A DNA stretch of 64,000 bases from Hyalella azteca (lineage: Eukaryota > Arthropoda > Malacostraca > Amphipoda > Hyalellidae): the NCBI RefSeq assembly GCF_000764305.2, contig NW_025942174.1, positions 62,001 through 126,000 of the forward strand. Direction: 5' to 3'. How positions within the stretch are numbered: the first letter of the stretch is position 1; the number at the start of each line of letters is the position of its first letter. A program made the translations under genes and the position numbers. The notes below the pieces were generated by a model. It ran no database searches. It was given only the letters and a program-made list of their open reading frames with translations, and was not told the DNA's origin. Positions 33,876 through 46,134 of this stretch are shown here, piece by piece.

Positions 33876-35151
33876 GTGAGTTATAGAAATATTTTCAAAT
33901 GTTTTATTATGTACTATCCTTTCAACCAATGGTTCTTATTGTAATTTTTTATTTAATATTTAGCCGGTAGCTAGTTGTGACGCGTCACAACGAAAGCCGT
34001 ATTACTATTAATTATCACTGCGACCACTGATAATCGAGCCAATCGATTTTAATGTGAAGTTTTATGTTCTTTTATCGCATTCTAGTAATCCCTTTATATG
34101 CTGATTGAGTATCCAATGTGCACTTGTGCGAAACATTAATTTATCGTTTGCTGTGGAATTTTGCCGCCATTGCGACTTGATATCCCGCCACGCCACGCGT
34201 TTTTCTAGACGATTCGGGCAGTTCCGCTATGGCCGCGTGGGTTGGCTCGAGTCCACGCACACTGATGTTACTCATCCAGTCATCCTTTCTGTGAATCATA
34301 TCTCCCAGGAATTATTATATATTTTATGAATCATAATTTCTTCAAATCATTACTTTTCCTAATTAGGGCTATTACAATAATCGTTATGGCAATTTTCTTC
34401 TAAAATAATTTTTTTCTGGAATTGGCTTAGTTTTGTCGGTATTGCTTAAATTTCCTGTGGAAGTTCGTTAGCTTTTGAACTTCTGAAGAATGTTGGGGTC
34501 TTAGAGCTCAAATGCCTCGGAAGTGGCGGGTGAACGTAGGCTAATAAGAAAAGTACCTAGTATCCTGAATATGGTTTTCAAAACGTTAGAACTTAGTAGC
34601 ACTTCTGTGTAGGTAGCTAGGTACTATATAGGTAGGTATTTGAAGTTTTTGAAGATGCATTATTGAATCTAAGTCTTGCTGTTAATTATTGAAGCAGATA
34701 ATACATTTTATTGGTAACTGCATTTGATATTCTGTAATCCATATGTTTTAGAAAAATTTTTATTTAGAAACTAAAAATGAAAATTGTAATTAGGACAAGT
34801 TGCAAGAATAGGCTAGTTGATAATCAAGAAATGATTAATATAATGGCAATTAAATTATTAATTGAGGATTTTTCTAATCAAAAAATCTTTTATTCAGGAG
34901 GGCTAATGCATAAAAAATGCACATAGCATATGCATTTTATATTGTACCTAGCTTTAGTTATATATACCTATTTTCTGATTTCATTCTGCTGATATTTGCA
35001 AACTGATTGAGTAATCTTGCATGCATGGTAGCCTATGATGGCACTGATGTCTGATGGCAGGCTGGCTGGATACTTGAGTCTTGAGTTGATGTTGAAAATA
35101 GTGCAACTGTGCAAGCTCTTGAAAAAGTTTATTTTTGCTCTAACGGCGTGA

Positions 35152-35524
35152 CTAACGCTTTGACTCCGATGGCTTCATCTTGTACCATTATTTCATTTTT
35201 TGTACTGTTTTTAAACAGGGTTGCCAGATGGTCATTTTTTCTGGACAAATTCAGTGATTTAGTTTTTCACAATTGCATTGGCTGGCTAAAATTTATGATA
35301 GAGGTACTTTTGAATTAAATTTCAAGCACTGCAAAAATAAAATGAATGGAATTTTAAAGCGGAACCTACAAATAAAGTAGTATATATTGAGTTGGCCTTT
35401 TTTGGTCTTTTTTTGTTTTCAGATTTGGCCGATTTTAGGCAACCTGAATTATGTAGTGTACCACTACGTCCTGGAAATACATTTTGTGGTATGCATATGT
35501 GCCACTTTGAAGTAAACCTGTTAG
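35152..35524 (+). mobile_element. TTAA-family MITE, copy 2 (in Hsc70 leader intron)
   Basis: A diverged copy of the 27241 element: shared blocks include ATGGCTTCATCTTGTAC, GGTCATTTTTTC, GCTAAAATTTATGATAG and GGAACCTACAAATAAAGTAG. Its ends (CGCTTTGACTCCGA and a mutated right end) are decayed and the TTAA sites are lost. Confidence 0.75.
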
Positions 35525-36121
35525 AAAAATATATTATAATGTTATATATATATATATATTTAACAGTCCTGTAATTTATTAGCTATATTCGGAGAAATAA
35601 AATTGAAGTAATGACCAAAAGCTCACAGTAACGAGTAAAGTGAGTGAAATTAAGAGTAGGCTCCATAGATTTGTCTTGTAACCCATACATATTGGCTCTT
35701 TCAGTAGGCTGAGATCATAACTTTCTGTACATACTTAACAAAGGCTGGTAGCCTGGTAGTATTTCTAGAATTATACTCTGTATAATTGTTGGCAGTTATG
35801 GAGATTTCTGTGAGCCATTGACGGTGTGACAGGAACGGAGAACTTGGTTAAGAATTTTTGTCCTCCAACTCGATGCATTTTTACCATTAAAGCATGCCGT
35901 TTTATAGGGGTACTTGTGTTATCCATTTTGATAAAAAATGAAATTATTTGAATTTAATATTTCGCTATTCTAATGGTATTTGCAGCCATCATTTTTAGCG
36001 AACTGTGATGGGTGGGACGCTAGAATTATGAAAACTGACGGCGATAGCGCACTGGTAATTTGGTAATTTCCACAGAAAATAATTTATGAACTAATAGAGA
36101 CTTTTTTTACTTTCAGAAACG

Positions 36122-38053
36122 ATGTCGAAAGCATCAGCAGTTGGTATTGATTTGGGCACGACCTACTCATGCGTGGGAGTGTTCCAGCATGGCAAGGTCG
36201 AGATCATCGCCAACGACCAGGGCAACCGCACGACGCCCTCATACGTCGCCTTCACCGACACAGAGCGTCTGATTGGTGATGCTGCCAAGAACCAAGTGGC
36301 CATGAACCCCACCAATACTGTCTTTGATGCCAAGCGGTTGATCGGTCGCAAGTTCGACGAACCTACCGTCCAGAGCGACATGAAACATTGGCCATTCACT
36401 GTTGTCAATGACGGCAGCAAACCGAAGATCTCCGTTGAGTACAAGGGTGAAACGAAAACTTTCACTCCTGAGGAGATCTCCTCAATGGTGCTCACCAAGA
36501 TGAAGGAAACCGCTGATGCTTATTTGGGTGTTAACATTAAGGATGCCGTCATTACAGTGCCTGCCTACTTCAACGATTCTCAGCGACAAGCCACCAAGGA
36601 TGCCGGCACAATTTCTGGCCTCAATGTCCTCCGTATTATCAATGAGCCTACAGCTGCAGCTATTGCCTATGGCCTTGATAAGAAGGTTGGTGGTGAACGA
36701 AACGTGCTGATTTTTGATCTGGGTGGCGGCACTTTCGACGTTTCAATTTTAACTATTGAAGACGGTATCTTCGAAGTGAAGTCCACTGCTGGTGATACCC
36801 ATCTTGGTGGTGAGGATTTCGATAATAGGATGGTCAACCATTTCATGCAGGAATTCAAACGCAAGTACAAGAAAGATCTTGCGGAGAATAAGCGTTCCCT
36901 CAGACGGTTGAGGACTGCATGCGAGCGTGCCAAGCGTACCCTTTCTTCGTCTGCTCAGGCAAGCATCGAAATCGATTCCTTGTTCGACGGTATTGATTTT
37001 TACACATCAGTCACCCGCGCTCGATTCGAAGAATTGTGCGCTGATCTTTTCCGCGGCACCCTCGACCCCGTTGAAAAGTCACTCAGAGATGCGAAGCTCG
37101 ACAAGGGTCAAATTCAAGAGATTGTTCTTGTTGGTGGCTCCACCCGCATCCCTAAAATCCAGAAGCTGTTGCAAGACTTCTTCAATGGTAAAGAGTTGAA
37201 CAAGTCCATCAACCCTGATGAGGCTGTTGCTTATGGCGCCGCCGTCCAGGCTGCCATTCTCAGTGGTGACAAGTCCGAGGCTGTCCAGGATCTGCTTCTT
37301 CTCGATGTTGCCCCATTGTCAATGGGTATTGAAACAGCTGGAGGCGTCATGACTGCTCTCATCAAGCGTAACACTACCATTCCTACTAAGCAGACTCAAA
37401 CTTTCACCACCTACTCCGACAACCAGCCCGGTGTGCTCATCCAGGTTTACGAAGGCGAGCGCGCCATGACCAAAGACAACAACCTCCTCGGCAAGTTCGA
37501 GCTCACAGGCATCCCTCCTGCCCCTCGGGGCGTGCCTCAAATTGAAGTCACGTTTGATATCGACGCCAATGGCATCTTGAACGTGTCTGCTGTCGACAAG
37601 TCCACCGGCAAGGAGAACAAGATCACCATTACTAACGATAAGGGTAGACTTAGCAAAGAGGAGATTGAGCGCATGGTGCAGGATGCCGAGAAGTACAAGA
37701 ATGACGACGATAACCAGCGCGAGCGTATCTCCGCCAAGAACGGCCTGGAGTCTTACTGCTTCAACATGAAGTCGACCGTCGAAGATGACAAGGTCAAGGA
37801 TAAGATTTCTGAAGAGGACCGCAAGAAGATCATGGAAGCCTGCGATGAAGCCATCAAATGGCTGGACGGTAACCAGTTGGCCGAGAAGGAAGAATATGAA
37901 CATAAGCAGAAGGACATTGAGAAGGTCTGCACTCCCATTATCACGAAGTTGTACGGCGGTGCTGCCGGGGGCATGCCTCCTGGTGCAGCTGGCGCTGGTG
38001 CTCCTCCTCCAGGTGCTGGAGCTGGTGGCCCCACCATTGAGGAAGTCGATTAA
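36122..38053 (+). CDS. Hsc70: Cytosolic Hsp70 chaperone, cognate type (gene A)
   Basis: A complete 643-residue Hsp70 in one exon. All three family signatures are present: GIDLGTTYS (8-16), [14 protein letters not shown] (197-210) and [13 protein letters not shown] (~335-347). A basic cluster near 246-270 resembles the nuclear targeting region of the family. The C-terminus is Gly/Ala/Pro-rich and ends PTIEEVD, the cochaperone-binding motif of cytosolic Hsp70s. The ATPase domain drives cycles of peptide binding for folding and transport. TTTCAG at 36111-36116 is a leader-intron acceptor. Gene A uses 'KKVGGER' (no GTGAG insert) and has [14 protein letters not shown] near the end, as is usual for cognate Hsc70s. 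A constitutive role is inferred, although the heat-shock element suggests some inducibility. ATTAAA at 38199-38204 may be its poly(A) signal. Confidence 0.96.
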   Translation: MSKASAVGIDLGTTYSCVGVFQHGKVEIIANDQGNRTTPSYVAFTDTERLIGDAAKNQVAMNPTNTVFDAKRLIGRKFDEPTVQSDMKHWPFTVVNDGSKPKISVEYKGETKTFTPEEISSMVLTKMKETADAYLGVNIKDAVITVPAYFNDSQRQATKDAGTISGLNVLRIINEPTAAAIAYGLDKKVGGERNVLIFDLGGGTFDVSILTIEDGIFEVKSTAGDTHLGGEDFDNRMVNHFMQEFKRKYKKDLAENKRSLRRLRTACERAKRTLSSSAQASIEIDSLFDGIDFYTSVTRARFEELCADLFRGTLDPVEKSLRDAKLDKGQIQEIVLVGGSTRIPKIQKLLQDFFNGKELNKSINPDEAVAYGAAVQAAILSGDKSEAVQDLLLLDVAPLSMGIETAGGVMTALIKRNTTIPTKQTQTFTTYSDNQPGVLIQVYEGERAMTKDNNLLGKFELTGIPPAPRGVPQIEVTFDIDANGILNVSAVDKSTGKENKITITNDKGRLSKEEIERMVQDAEKYKNDDDNQRERISAKNGLESYCFNMKSTVEDDKVKDKISEEDRKKIMEACDEAIKWLDGNQLAEKEEYEHKQKDIEKVCTPIITKLYGGAAGGMPPGAAGAGAPPPGAGAGGPTIEEVD

Positions 38054-41000
38054 TTATTATTCCGCCTTTTTAATGTCAGCAATGCTTCCAATTGTAGATT
38101 GTCAATTGTTTAGCTTCATTTTCCATCTGCACAGTTTTAACATTGCATTAATGGGCAAAGATACTTTCATTTTTACTACGGAAGCTAATTTTTCATTCAT
38201 TAAAATACCAGTTGAATTTTGGCGTCTTATTCTCCCTCATTAGATATTTCAGAGGATAAATAATTCCGTCCTCAACTAGAGTTTCTGATTAAAATCGACC
38301 TCGCCTAGAAGATCAGAGGTTTGCTGAACGTTGCTGAAGAAAATGGAAAACGTCGTTCTCCTTAATGGGAATCTAATCGAAGCGATGGAAGTCTATTGAT
38401 AGCCGTGACTGATGCTACAGCTCGTATACAGGTTGCAGAATCCTACGTGACCTCGATACTGACTAAAATCGTAATGCCTACGTTTTGGCATTTGTAGTTT
38501 GTCAAAATTTGTTGCAGTATCTGCGTTTACTTGAAAAAAAGGTATTGCAGATACACTTGCGATTCGAAATAATTTTCTCAAAGTGTACCGGGACGAGACA
38601 AGAAATTTCCGGGACAGAAGGTAAAATTTGTCCCGGAATAAATGTATGAATCTTGACAAGACTTGTGTTCCGTACCCGGCTATTATGAAACGAGACGAGT
38701 AAAAATGAAGAGAATTTACGTAACAAGACAAGACATACCCTGGATTTTCGAGACAAAACCGAGCGAGCGGCATATTATTAGCTCCTGATTGTTAATGAGC
38801 AGTTGTCGGTCATTTGCAGATGTGGCGAAATTTAACTGCCAAACTTATTTGGGCAGATTAGGCGATGTTTGGCTAAATATTGAGTGAATTATGTCACTGT
38901 CTAGGCTTTAACCGCGCCTTACGCTATGAATGTGCGAGTTCAAGGCCTTTTTATGACACGATTTTAGATCTTCTGTGAACAAGGCACGAAAAGGAAAAGA
39001 ATCGGCGACAGGCCACATCCCGGCGCGCAAAAACAATCTTAATTGCCGAGCCCAAGATCGGAATTGTCATTGAATGCGTCTCCAGTTATTGTACATGTTT
39101 GTAAACTAAAAACAAAGTCTACATCCCATCATTAAGTGGTTCGTCTTGTTATATAAGATATAAATTCCGGGAAATTTTAAACCTCCTATTTAACCGGGAC
39201 GTCTCGCCTCGATATCGTCCCGGAATTCCCACTGAGGGCTGAAAGTTGTTCTGGTTTTTATTGCGAACCGGGACAAAGCTTCTTGTCTCGTCTCGATTGG
39301 GAAAAAATTCCAAAACGCTGGAGTCTATAAATAATGCTCAAGGTTTCAGTAGTAGATGAGCCTGTCATTTTTAAATAACTTTCAATTTTCTGCTCAGTTA
39401 CGTAATTTAAAACAATTCATTGCTTGGGAACTCGCGTAGAGTTCGTTATTATTAGTGACAGTACGTGCGTACCCTACTGTTCCAATCTGCGTGCATATGT
39501 AGATAACCTTCCAGAAATGCATGCACTCGCTTGATTTCGAACTCTACGATTGATAATTATTTTAAATTGCCTGACGCGCAGCCGTTGTAGGTGATATTGA
39601 GTTTAACTGTAACTAGCACGAGAAAATTTTGGCTAAGATGACTTCTCGTAAACTTGTTAAAGTAGCTGGCATGTCAACGTTTGAACGTTTATTTTGAACT
39701 ATACTTTTTAATGATACACGCTCTTTAATTCCTTAATGAAATCCGCAATGAATTTTATTTCACAGTCCTAAAGTATTATTTAAACGAAAACAAGCTAAAC
39801 CAACAGAAGTCAACCTGAGATAGGACATTTTGTGTACGGTAACCATTCTGTTGTCATCGATTCAAGAGGAATAGATGATGCGAGAAATATGATCTGGGCA
39901 GAAGAAATAGATTCCTTCATACTTGGGCGACCTCGTCGTAGGCTCAGTTTCATTGCTCCCCATGACTGATATAAACTGAAGAAAATTATTAAATCTGAGA
40001 ATCAAGAAGTGACGACGTTCGGCTAGTATAGAATTAGTTTAAAAACCCTTCGTTGAGTGTAAGTTATATTGCATGAACTTTTACTACACAGACTTTTGAT
40101 TTCATCGCTCATTTTGCGCTTTCCGATTAATTTGGCCCTAACGAGGTTGGCGTTCGTTCAGCAAGTAGTTTTCGTCAGCAAGTAGTTTCGAGCGCATCGG
40201 CTGCAATATCGAATTTGTCTTGCCAGCTTGAACTTATGTCCTGAATTTCGTACTGCTGAATCTACAATACGCCTCCATGCCACAATTTAATAGCCGGTGT
40301 ACCATATACAATTGTGCAATTAACTTGGTCATCGTGCGCTCGCACTCAAACACCTTGTAAATAGAAATCGTAAAGTATTATGGAACCATAGAAGCGAAGC
40401 CATGTGATCATGTGGGCTCTTTAGAGAGTTCTTTAGAGTACACAATAACCTGAGTGTAAGTGTGTGATCCGGTCATGAGATGTCTTTCATTCTAGGTTGA
40501 TAATGGGAATGAAAGCTAGTATAGTTGCGTCAAGTTCGACGTGAGTTGTCGATACACAGCGGCATACGAGGTGGCATCGAGAAGATGAGCTGCTTTCACT
40601 TTGTGATCGGTTCCTACTCCCTGTGGCATCTTTAAACATCATTTAATGCTTTCATTATTAAACAGTCTTTAATATAAGTATTCTGATCCATACTACGGAT
40701 AGGTCTTCGAGTAGATTCTGTTTTTTTTCGAATTCCAGATTGAGCCTCTACGAGAATAATTTCTTTAAATCGTCCGCCAGCCAATCGGTGATACGGACGT
40801 ATTTGTCAACTGCCACGATGGACGTGTTAACCAAATCTGGCGATGGAAGGGTGTAAAGTGTAAACTGTAAAACAATGTTCAGTGAGAGAATTTATCGCTA
40901 GGGTCTTGTGGACGAGGTTAATATCACTTCCCGAAAAACTGATCGCGGTTTCTCAAACGATTTTTGGTTTTAGTAATTCAACTTATTTATTAACACACGA

Positions 41001-41199
41001 TATTCGTGAATAAATTATTCGTTTTTCATGTTGTGAAGTCTTTCATGTTGTGAAGTCTCAGTTTCAGCTGCGGCTCTTACATGATAGACGCCATTTTGTG
41101 GTGGAAATATTTAAATAACCCCAGATAAAACATTAAATTGCAAGGTTCATTTATTTTATTACAAAACTTCTTTCTCTATGTTAAACCACAGACGACCAC
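38054..41199. other. 3' flank of gene A and intergenic, possible degraded inverted repeat
   Basis: No gene seen. GGGACGAGACAAGAA-like blocks occur on the + strand at ~38588-38612 and on the minus strand at ~39265-39295, with several CCGGGAC or CGAGAC words between. This looks like a decayed transposon with inverted ends, but I cannot set its limits. An AATAAA (38637-38642) lies inside this repeat. Confidence 0.35.
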
Positions 41200-41343
41200 A
41201 GCTTCGTTTGCCTCATTCAGTATCAAGTCATCGAGTCTTAACAGGAACGGTGACGGCCTCCATTCTTGATGTTCTTTCTTATTTAGGAGTTTAACAATCG
41301 CCTTAGCTTTGTGGACTCAATCGTCGATAAATGCATTTGCTAG
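41200..41343 (-). other. Possible captured coding fragment joined to the Hsp70 pseudogene
   Basis: Directly past the point where Hsp70 similarity stops, the minus strand reads as a short coding-like frame ([16 protein letters not shown], then RLDDLILNEANEAVVVCGLT) with one stop between it and the Hsp70 frame. It has no start codon and I recognise no family. Its composition looks like a gene fragment, but the call is weak. Confidence 0.25.
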
Positions 41344-41630
41344 CTCGTTGATAATCCTGAGGCGACTGCAGCGGTTGGCTCGTTGATAATCCTGAGGACG
41401 TTGAGGGCTTGAGGCCAGCAATGGCGCCAGCATCCTTGGTTGCTTGGCGTTGAGAGTCGTTGAAGTATGCAGGTACGGTAATTACTGCGTCTTTTACAGC
41501 CCCTCCCAGGTAGGCTTCGGCGATTTCTTTCATCTTAGTTAACACCATAGAAGAAATTTCTTCGGGAGAAAATGTTTTCATCTCTTCTTTGAATTCGACC
41601 TGCAATTTTGGTTTGCCGCTGTCATTGACC

Positions 41631-41743
41631 GTCCAACGTACAACGTTACATCCGACGACGACTCGGAGACGGAGGACGACGAAGGCGGCGCATCAGCGTG
41701 ACCTTGGACTACGACGTCCTAAACTCATCATAAGGTCATAAGG
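41631..41743. other. 113-bp insertion in the Hsp70 pseudogene
   Basis: Relative to genes B and C the copy is interrupted by 113 bp flanked by TGACC (41626-41630 and 41744-41748). It has no inverted ends. Its GC-rich middle reads on the + strand as an acidic peptide ([17 protein letters not shown]), which looks like a piece of another gene or a short retro-inserted fragment. Confidence 0.7.
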
Positions 41744-41934
41744 TGACCACTTTGAAGGGCCAGTGTTTCATGTCACCGGCAACTGTTGGGTCATCAAACC
41801 TTCTCCCAATCAGTCGTTTGGCGTCAAAAATCGTGTTGACAGGATTGAGAGCGACTTGATTCTTGGCAGCATCACCAATCAGACGCTCGGTGTCGGTGCA
41901 GGCGACGTACGAAGGAGTTGTCCTGTTGCCCTGG

Positions 41935-42076
41935 GCCCATACTTTCAAAAAAAGTTAAGAGATCGTAAGTTCATCAGCCAATCATTGACGGCCTTTCAAG
42001 CAAAATACACCAATCATAGACAAGAAAATAGAGCGTAAGTACTTACGTTCACTTAGCGAGTTTTGAAAGTATAGGC
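41935..42076. mobile_element. 142-bp MITE inside the Hsp70 pseudogene
   Basis: Inverted ends GCC(C/T)ATACTTTCAAAA (16 bp, one mismatch), flanked by CCTGG at 41930-41934 and 42077-42081, a 5-bp target duplication. Comparison with gene B shows that the insertion falls between the DQG and NRTT codons. The ends could be extended by a few bases (GGGCC...GGCCC) at the expense of the duplication. Confidence 0.85.
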
Positions 42077-42190
42077 CCTGGTCGTTGGCGATGATCTCGA
42101 CCTTGCCATGCTGGAACACACTCACGCACGAGTAGTTCGTGCCCAGGTCAATGCACATTGCAGATGCCCCCATAACCTTCGACTGGCCTG

Positions 42191-43959
42191 TTAGCCACAT
42201 TCAAAAGAGATTACTTGATGTCTGAGCTTATCCGTTTACGAGGGTACTTATAGTTAAAATTTCGAGACTACATTTAAAAGGAAATATAGGGAGGTATTGA
42301 GAATGGTACTTACTGAAAGAGAATGATACTTACTGATCCAAATAAATTTTTATTCGTATAATTTGATTTGCATTGTGCATGCTTTAATGCTCAGGAACAA
42401 GCTCAATTAAGTTTGACACATGTTGCCTCCTCTGATGGAGGCCTTGAATTTGCCAAGGAAGTACTCTGCAGTAAATTTTGCACAAAATATTATAAGAAAG
42501 ACACGCTGAGAGTAAGTTGAGTAATAAAAAGTGTCGATATATGTTGGTGGCTACTTTGACGGTTAAATAATAATAAATTGAGGGAGGAAAATGAAATTTC
42601 CTTCCCATGAAGGTATCCTGATGCTACAACATTCTCTCTTTTAAAAACAGACTCCAGCATTTCCCATGCACCTATCTCGAGGCTACATTTATTAGGCGGA
42701 TATTTTGGCGAATGAAATTCATACCTATCTGTGTTGAAGCTTTATAATTTATGGCTTTTGGACGCTAACAAAATTTAAGAAGTAGAAGTTCCGGCTGTTT
42801 TGTAATGCTATGAGGAAATAAACACTTGTATTATTTATGCATTATTTCTTGCAGTTTTTTCGCCATGCATGATCCCCCCTCCTTTTTTTACACTCCTTTC
42901 ATTGTGTATGACGCTGCTTGTTGAAATGTTCATGTTTTTGGATTGTCCCTTTAATTGTGCGCGTCGTATAAAAAAAACAGAATGGCTAATAAGTACTTTC
43001 TTCACAAAAGCTGATGTCTCGATAGATGATATATAAAACGGGAGAATTTTCAGCTAAACACAAACACAAGATATAAGAGCTAATCAGGAATGCAATAAAT
43101 ATGCCAGAGGACGAGCATCACAATCAGTGAAAGTATGCATGGGTGTTGGGATCGTTGTGTTGCTCACCAGCCTTGGAGGACGCAGCAACGCTCATGTTTG
43201 TTTAGTGCTTATATTTCCAGCCATAGGTCGACTGCATTCGTGTGAGCTACCAAGAAATGATCATATTATCCATATATGAAGGTTAATTTAAAATATAGGA
43301 TATGAACATCTGCATTTTCATCTATATATGTTAGTAGAACCTCTATTACTGAAGTATGATGTTGACCTATTGATCGTACAATGATCTTTATGAGTTTTAT
43401 ATAACTTTATTTGCCCAGTTTAATTCTTGCAGTTATTTGAGCATGCCGAGGTAACCTCAAGCAGGCGTGACGAGCCATGCATGAAGGGAGCTCCCAGGGC
43501 TCACCGTCTGGTGTGTGCTCGGTTACGGACAAAGATGTCAAAAACTAAGTAGCATATCTTCAATGTTATGAAGAACATAGGTATATTATAATTTAGTTTG
43601 AGTTGACGTTCCGACGGAAGGACCTTTGACCTCTCTGCTCCCGTTTTTATTCTGTATCTTACATGCATGTCTATAGTAAATATCTCTGCATGACATGACG
43701 CTGTTATAACGACTACGCTTGAATAATTTATAAACTAGCTTATATAGTAAAATTCATTGTTGTGAAGTTGGAGAAGATTCGGAAAATTATTATACAAAAA
43801 TACCTCAATATATCATTGGGAGTTATTGTTATGAGTTCAAAGGCTTTAAATACCGAAACACGGGCTGCTTATCTCATTTCACCTAAAACGAGATAAATGA
43901 TAATATGAACGTGAATCAGGTTCATACTAACTTATCTTAGAAATTAATCCCGTTCCGTC
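42191..43959. other. Intergenic, no gene seen
   Basis: AT-rich DNA upstream (in its own orientation) of the Hsp70 pseudogene. I found no heat-shock element or TATA box comparable to those of genes B and C, and no coding frame of note. Confidence 0.4.
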
Positions 43960-44590
43960 CATTTGAGTGTTTCTAGGAACTTTTGAGCCCGCCTAGGAAC
44001 ATTTAAGTGCGTTTAACACATCGACTCCGAAGTGGTACATATGCGTACCACGAAATGTATTTCTCCAGAATGTAGTGTTACACAATTCAGGGTTACCAGA
44101 TAAACTAAAAACGGCAAAGTCCGCAAACAAAAAGGGCCAAAAAAGGGGCCAAAAGCCTATGACTCAATATATACTAGTATGTTTGTGGGTTCCGGTGTGT
44201 TTAATTTTTTCAGTTTTTAAAATTTAATCGGGAAATACCCCTATCATAAATTTTAGCTGGCCAACGCAATTGAAAAAATCTAAATCGCGGAATTTTTCCG
44301 GAAAAAAGACCGTCTGGCAACCCTGTTTCATATTGGGTAAAAAATTAAATAATAGTACAAGATGAAGTGATCGTAGTCAACCGGTTAAGAATATTTAGGA
44401 GTGTTCAGGAACATTTTAGTGCATTTAAAATAGTGTGTTCAGGAACTCTTGATTTTGTGTAGGAACATTTGAGCAGGTTCAGGTACATTAGGTTGTGTTT
44501 GAAACATTTGATTGTGTTCACGAACATTTTTTTTACTTTAAAACTCTTGAGTGTTTTCAGGAACACTTGATTATGCTTAGGAACTATGTA
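43960..44590 (+). repeat. Degenerate ~22-bp repeat (AGGAACATTTGAGTGTGTTC)
   Basis: The words 'AGGAAC(A/T)(T/C)TT' and 'GTGTTCAGGAAC' recur about a dozen times between 43970 and 44590. The array is split by the 368-bp TTAA element at 44017-44384, with repeat units on both sides. Confidence 0.75.
44017..44384 (-). mobile_element. TTAA-flanked MITE, copy 3
   Basis: 368 bp, reverse orientation to copies 1 and 2, flanked by TTAA at 44013-44016 and 44385-44388. Shared blocks include TGGTACATATGCGTACCACG and CTATCATAAATTTTAGC. Ends CACATCGACTCCGA and TCGTAGTCAACCGG. It is inserted in the ~22-bp repeat array. Confidence 0.85.
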
Positions 44591-46134
44591 TTATAAAGGG
44601 GACTTTGGTGAGCAAATATTCCATAGATTTTCTATGGTGATGATAATCCCAATAAGATTTTAAGCACCACCTACAATTTTAATACACACTATTTTTTCGT
44701 TTTTCCAGTTCTATTTGGCTTAATTTCATCATTGCATCTCTCTGGCTATGTTGACGCTACTGAGGTTGACGCATCTGCTAAAGTATATTCAGGTGGCGTC
44801 TAACCTCGATCACGTGGGTAACATGAGTCATTGATGTTTGTTTGTGCGTTCGTTTATATAGTGTCCATAAACTTTGGTTGCCCTTGTCTTCGTGCTTCTC
44901 ATGATTTGTATGAACTCGCAAGAAGATTTATGAAATGAAATGGAATATAGGATTTATAACAATAATTTCTTTGAGCATCTATTGAGACCACGAGATACTA
45001 GATCTCTAGCATCACCTAGATCGTGTCTTTCTATAATACCATTTTACCACAACCTATGCTTCCACATATTACCTAAGCCCATCCACTTTCAACGACCGAA
45101 TCGATTGCTATTATATCGTAAGTTTCAGAAGGACCGCTAATACATGAACCGTTTTGCGACCAGATCTGTGAACAACAACCGGTATTGTTTTTGCTGCGGA
45201 ATAGCGACGTTTAAATAGGAAGAAGATTTGCCGGTCTTCTATAGTTAACATATTACTTCGAGTCATAGGCGGCTTAATGTGCTGGGCCAGGGGATCTCCA
45301 TTGAAGTATTTGGGCATTTCAGCATTGTTTTTTATTAAATATTGAGATGTTACATGCTATTCTCGAGGCATGAAAGGCTTAATTTATTTCGAAGTACAAT
45401 TGATTTTTTAGTCCCATGCAGCTTGCCAGGAGCATATCTACCGTGAAGGCACTCGGCAGCAATGTCATGAGCGTATATATATTTCATGGTGCATAGTGTC
45501 GGCCGTAATATAAGTGCGTACTGCGAAGGGTACCAGAAATTTCTACAAATAATGACATCCACCACGAATCATTGCCACCCGAATTAAATTCAAAGCATGA
45601 ATATCATAGTAAATTATACTTTAATATGACCAAGTAAAGGTTGGAGTTTTAGTTGTGATTAGATGAAGGTTATTGAAAGGTGACTAGATAAATCTATAAA
45701 CTTTGCCGTTTACTGAAGAAAAATGCTATCAAATTATTCAAATGAAACTTGATCTCTACTTGCGTGAGCTATCTCATTCACTGTCTGAATTATCAGAAGA
45801 AGCAAGTATGTTTTTGTCCATTGAGCTGCTCATGCATTTCAATGCAAGTTTTGCTCGATGAGTCACCAGGCTTCGAGAGATAGTGTCTATCACTGATCGA
45901 GATAACGCACGTTTGCTCCTCTAATAAAATGAAAGTTACGAGGAATACCGTAAGATTAGGTATATCACATTTTGTATTATAGTGCGCGTGAATTCTCAAT
46001 TTAAAACTCTTTTGCGCTTTAATAGTCAGGAAATTATCGTTGCCTATACTGCATGCAAATGCGTGAGCGTTCGACCGGAGTACGTTCATTCATTTGCAGC
46101 CGTTGTAGCGCCTCTGATTGATTATTGTTTGTTG
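44591..46134. other. Intergenic, no gene seen
   Basis: AT-rich; only short unrelated frames. No domain, RNA gene or clear transposon recognised. Confidence 0.4.

Larger units (their letters stand above)
41344..42190 (-). pseudogene. Hsp70: Truncated, interrupted Hsp70 copy, antisense to its neighbours
   Basis: The minus strand carries the first ~176 codons of an Hsp70 very close in DNA sequence to genes B and C. It opens at 42173 (ATGGGGGCATC) after a CTAACAG acceptor-like site, so the copy includes the leader-exon edge and came by DNA duplication rather than reverse transcription. Damage: GTTYS has become GTNYS in the nucleotide-binding signature; a 142-bp transposon interrupts after DQG; a 113-bp insertion interrupts after KVV; a ~20-bp stretch near IINEP is duplicated; everything after that (rest of ATPase, peptide-binding domain, EEVD) is absent. 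It cannot make a functional chaperone. Confidence 0.93.

Noticed and set aside
37319..37903. 194-codon open frame antisense to Hsp70 gene A (and similar ones antisense to B and C)
   Set aside because: Long antisense frames are a known by-product of Hsp70 codon bias; they mirror the coding strand and carry no domain.
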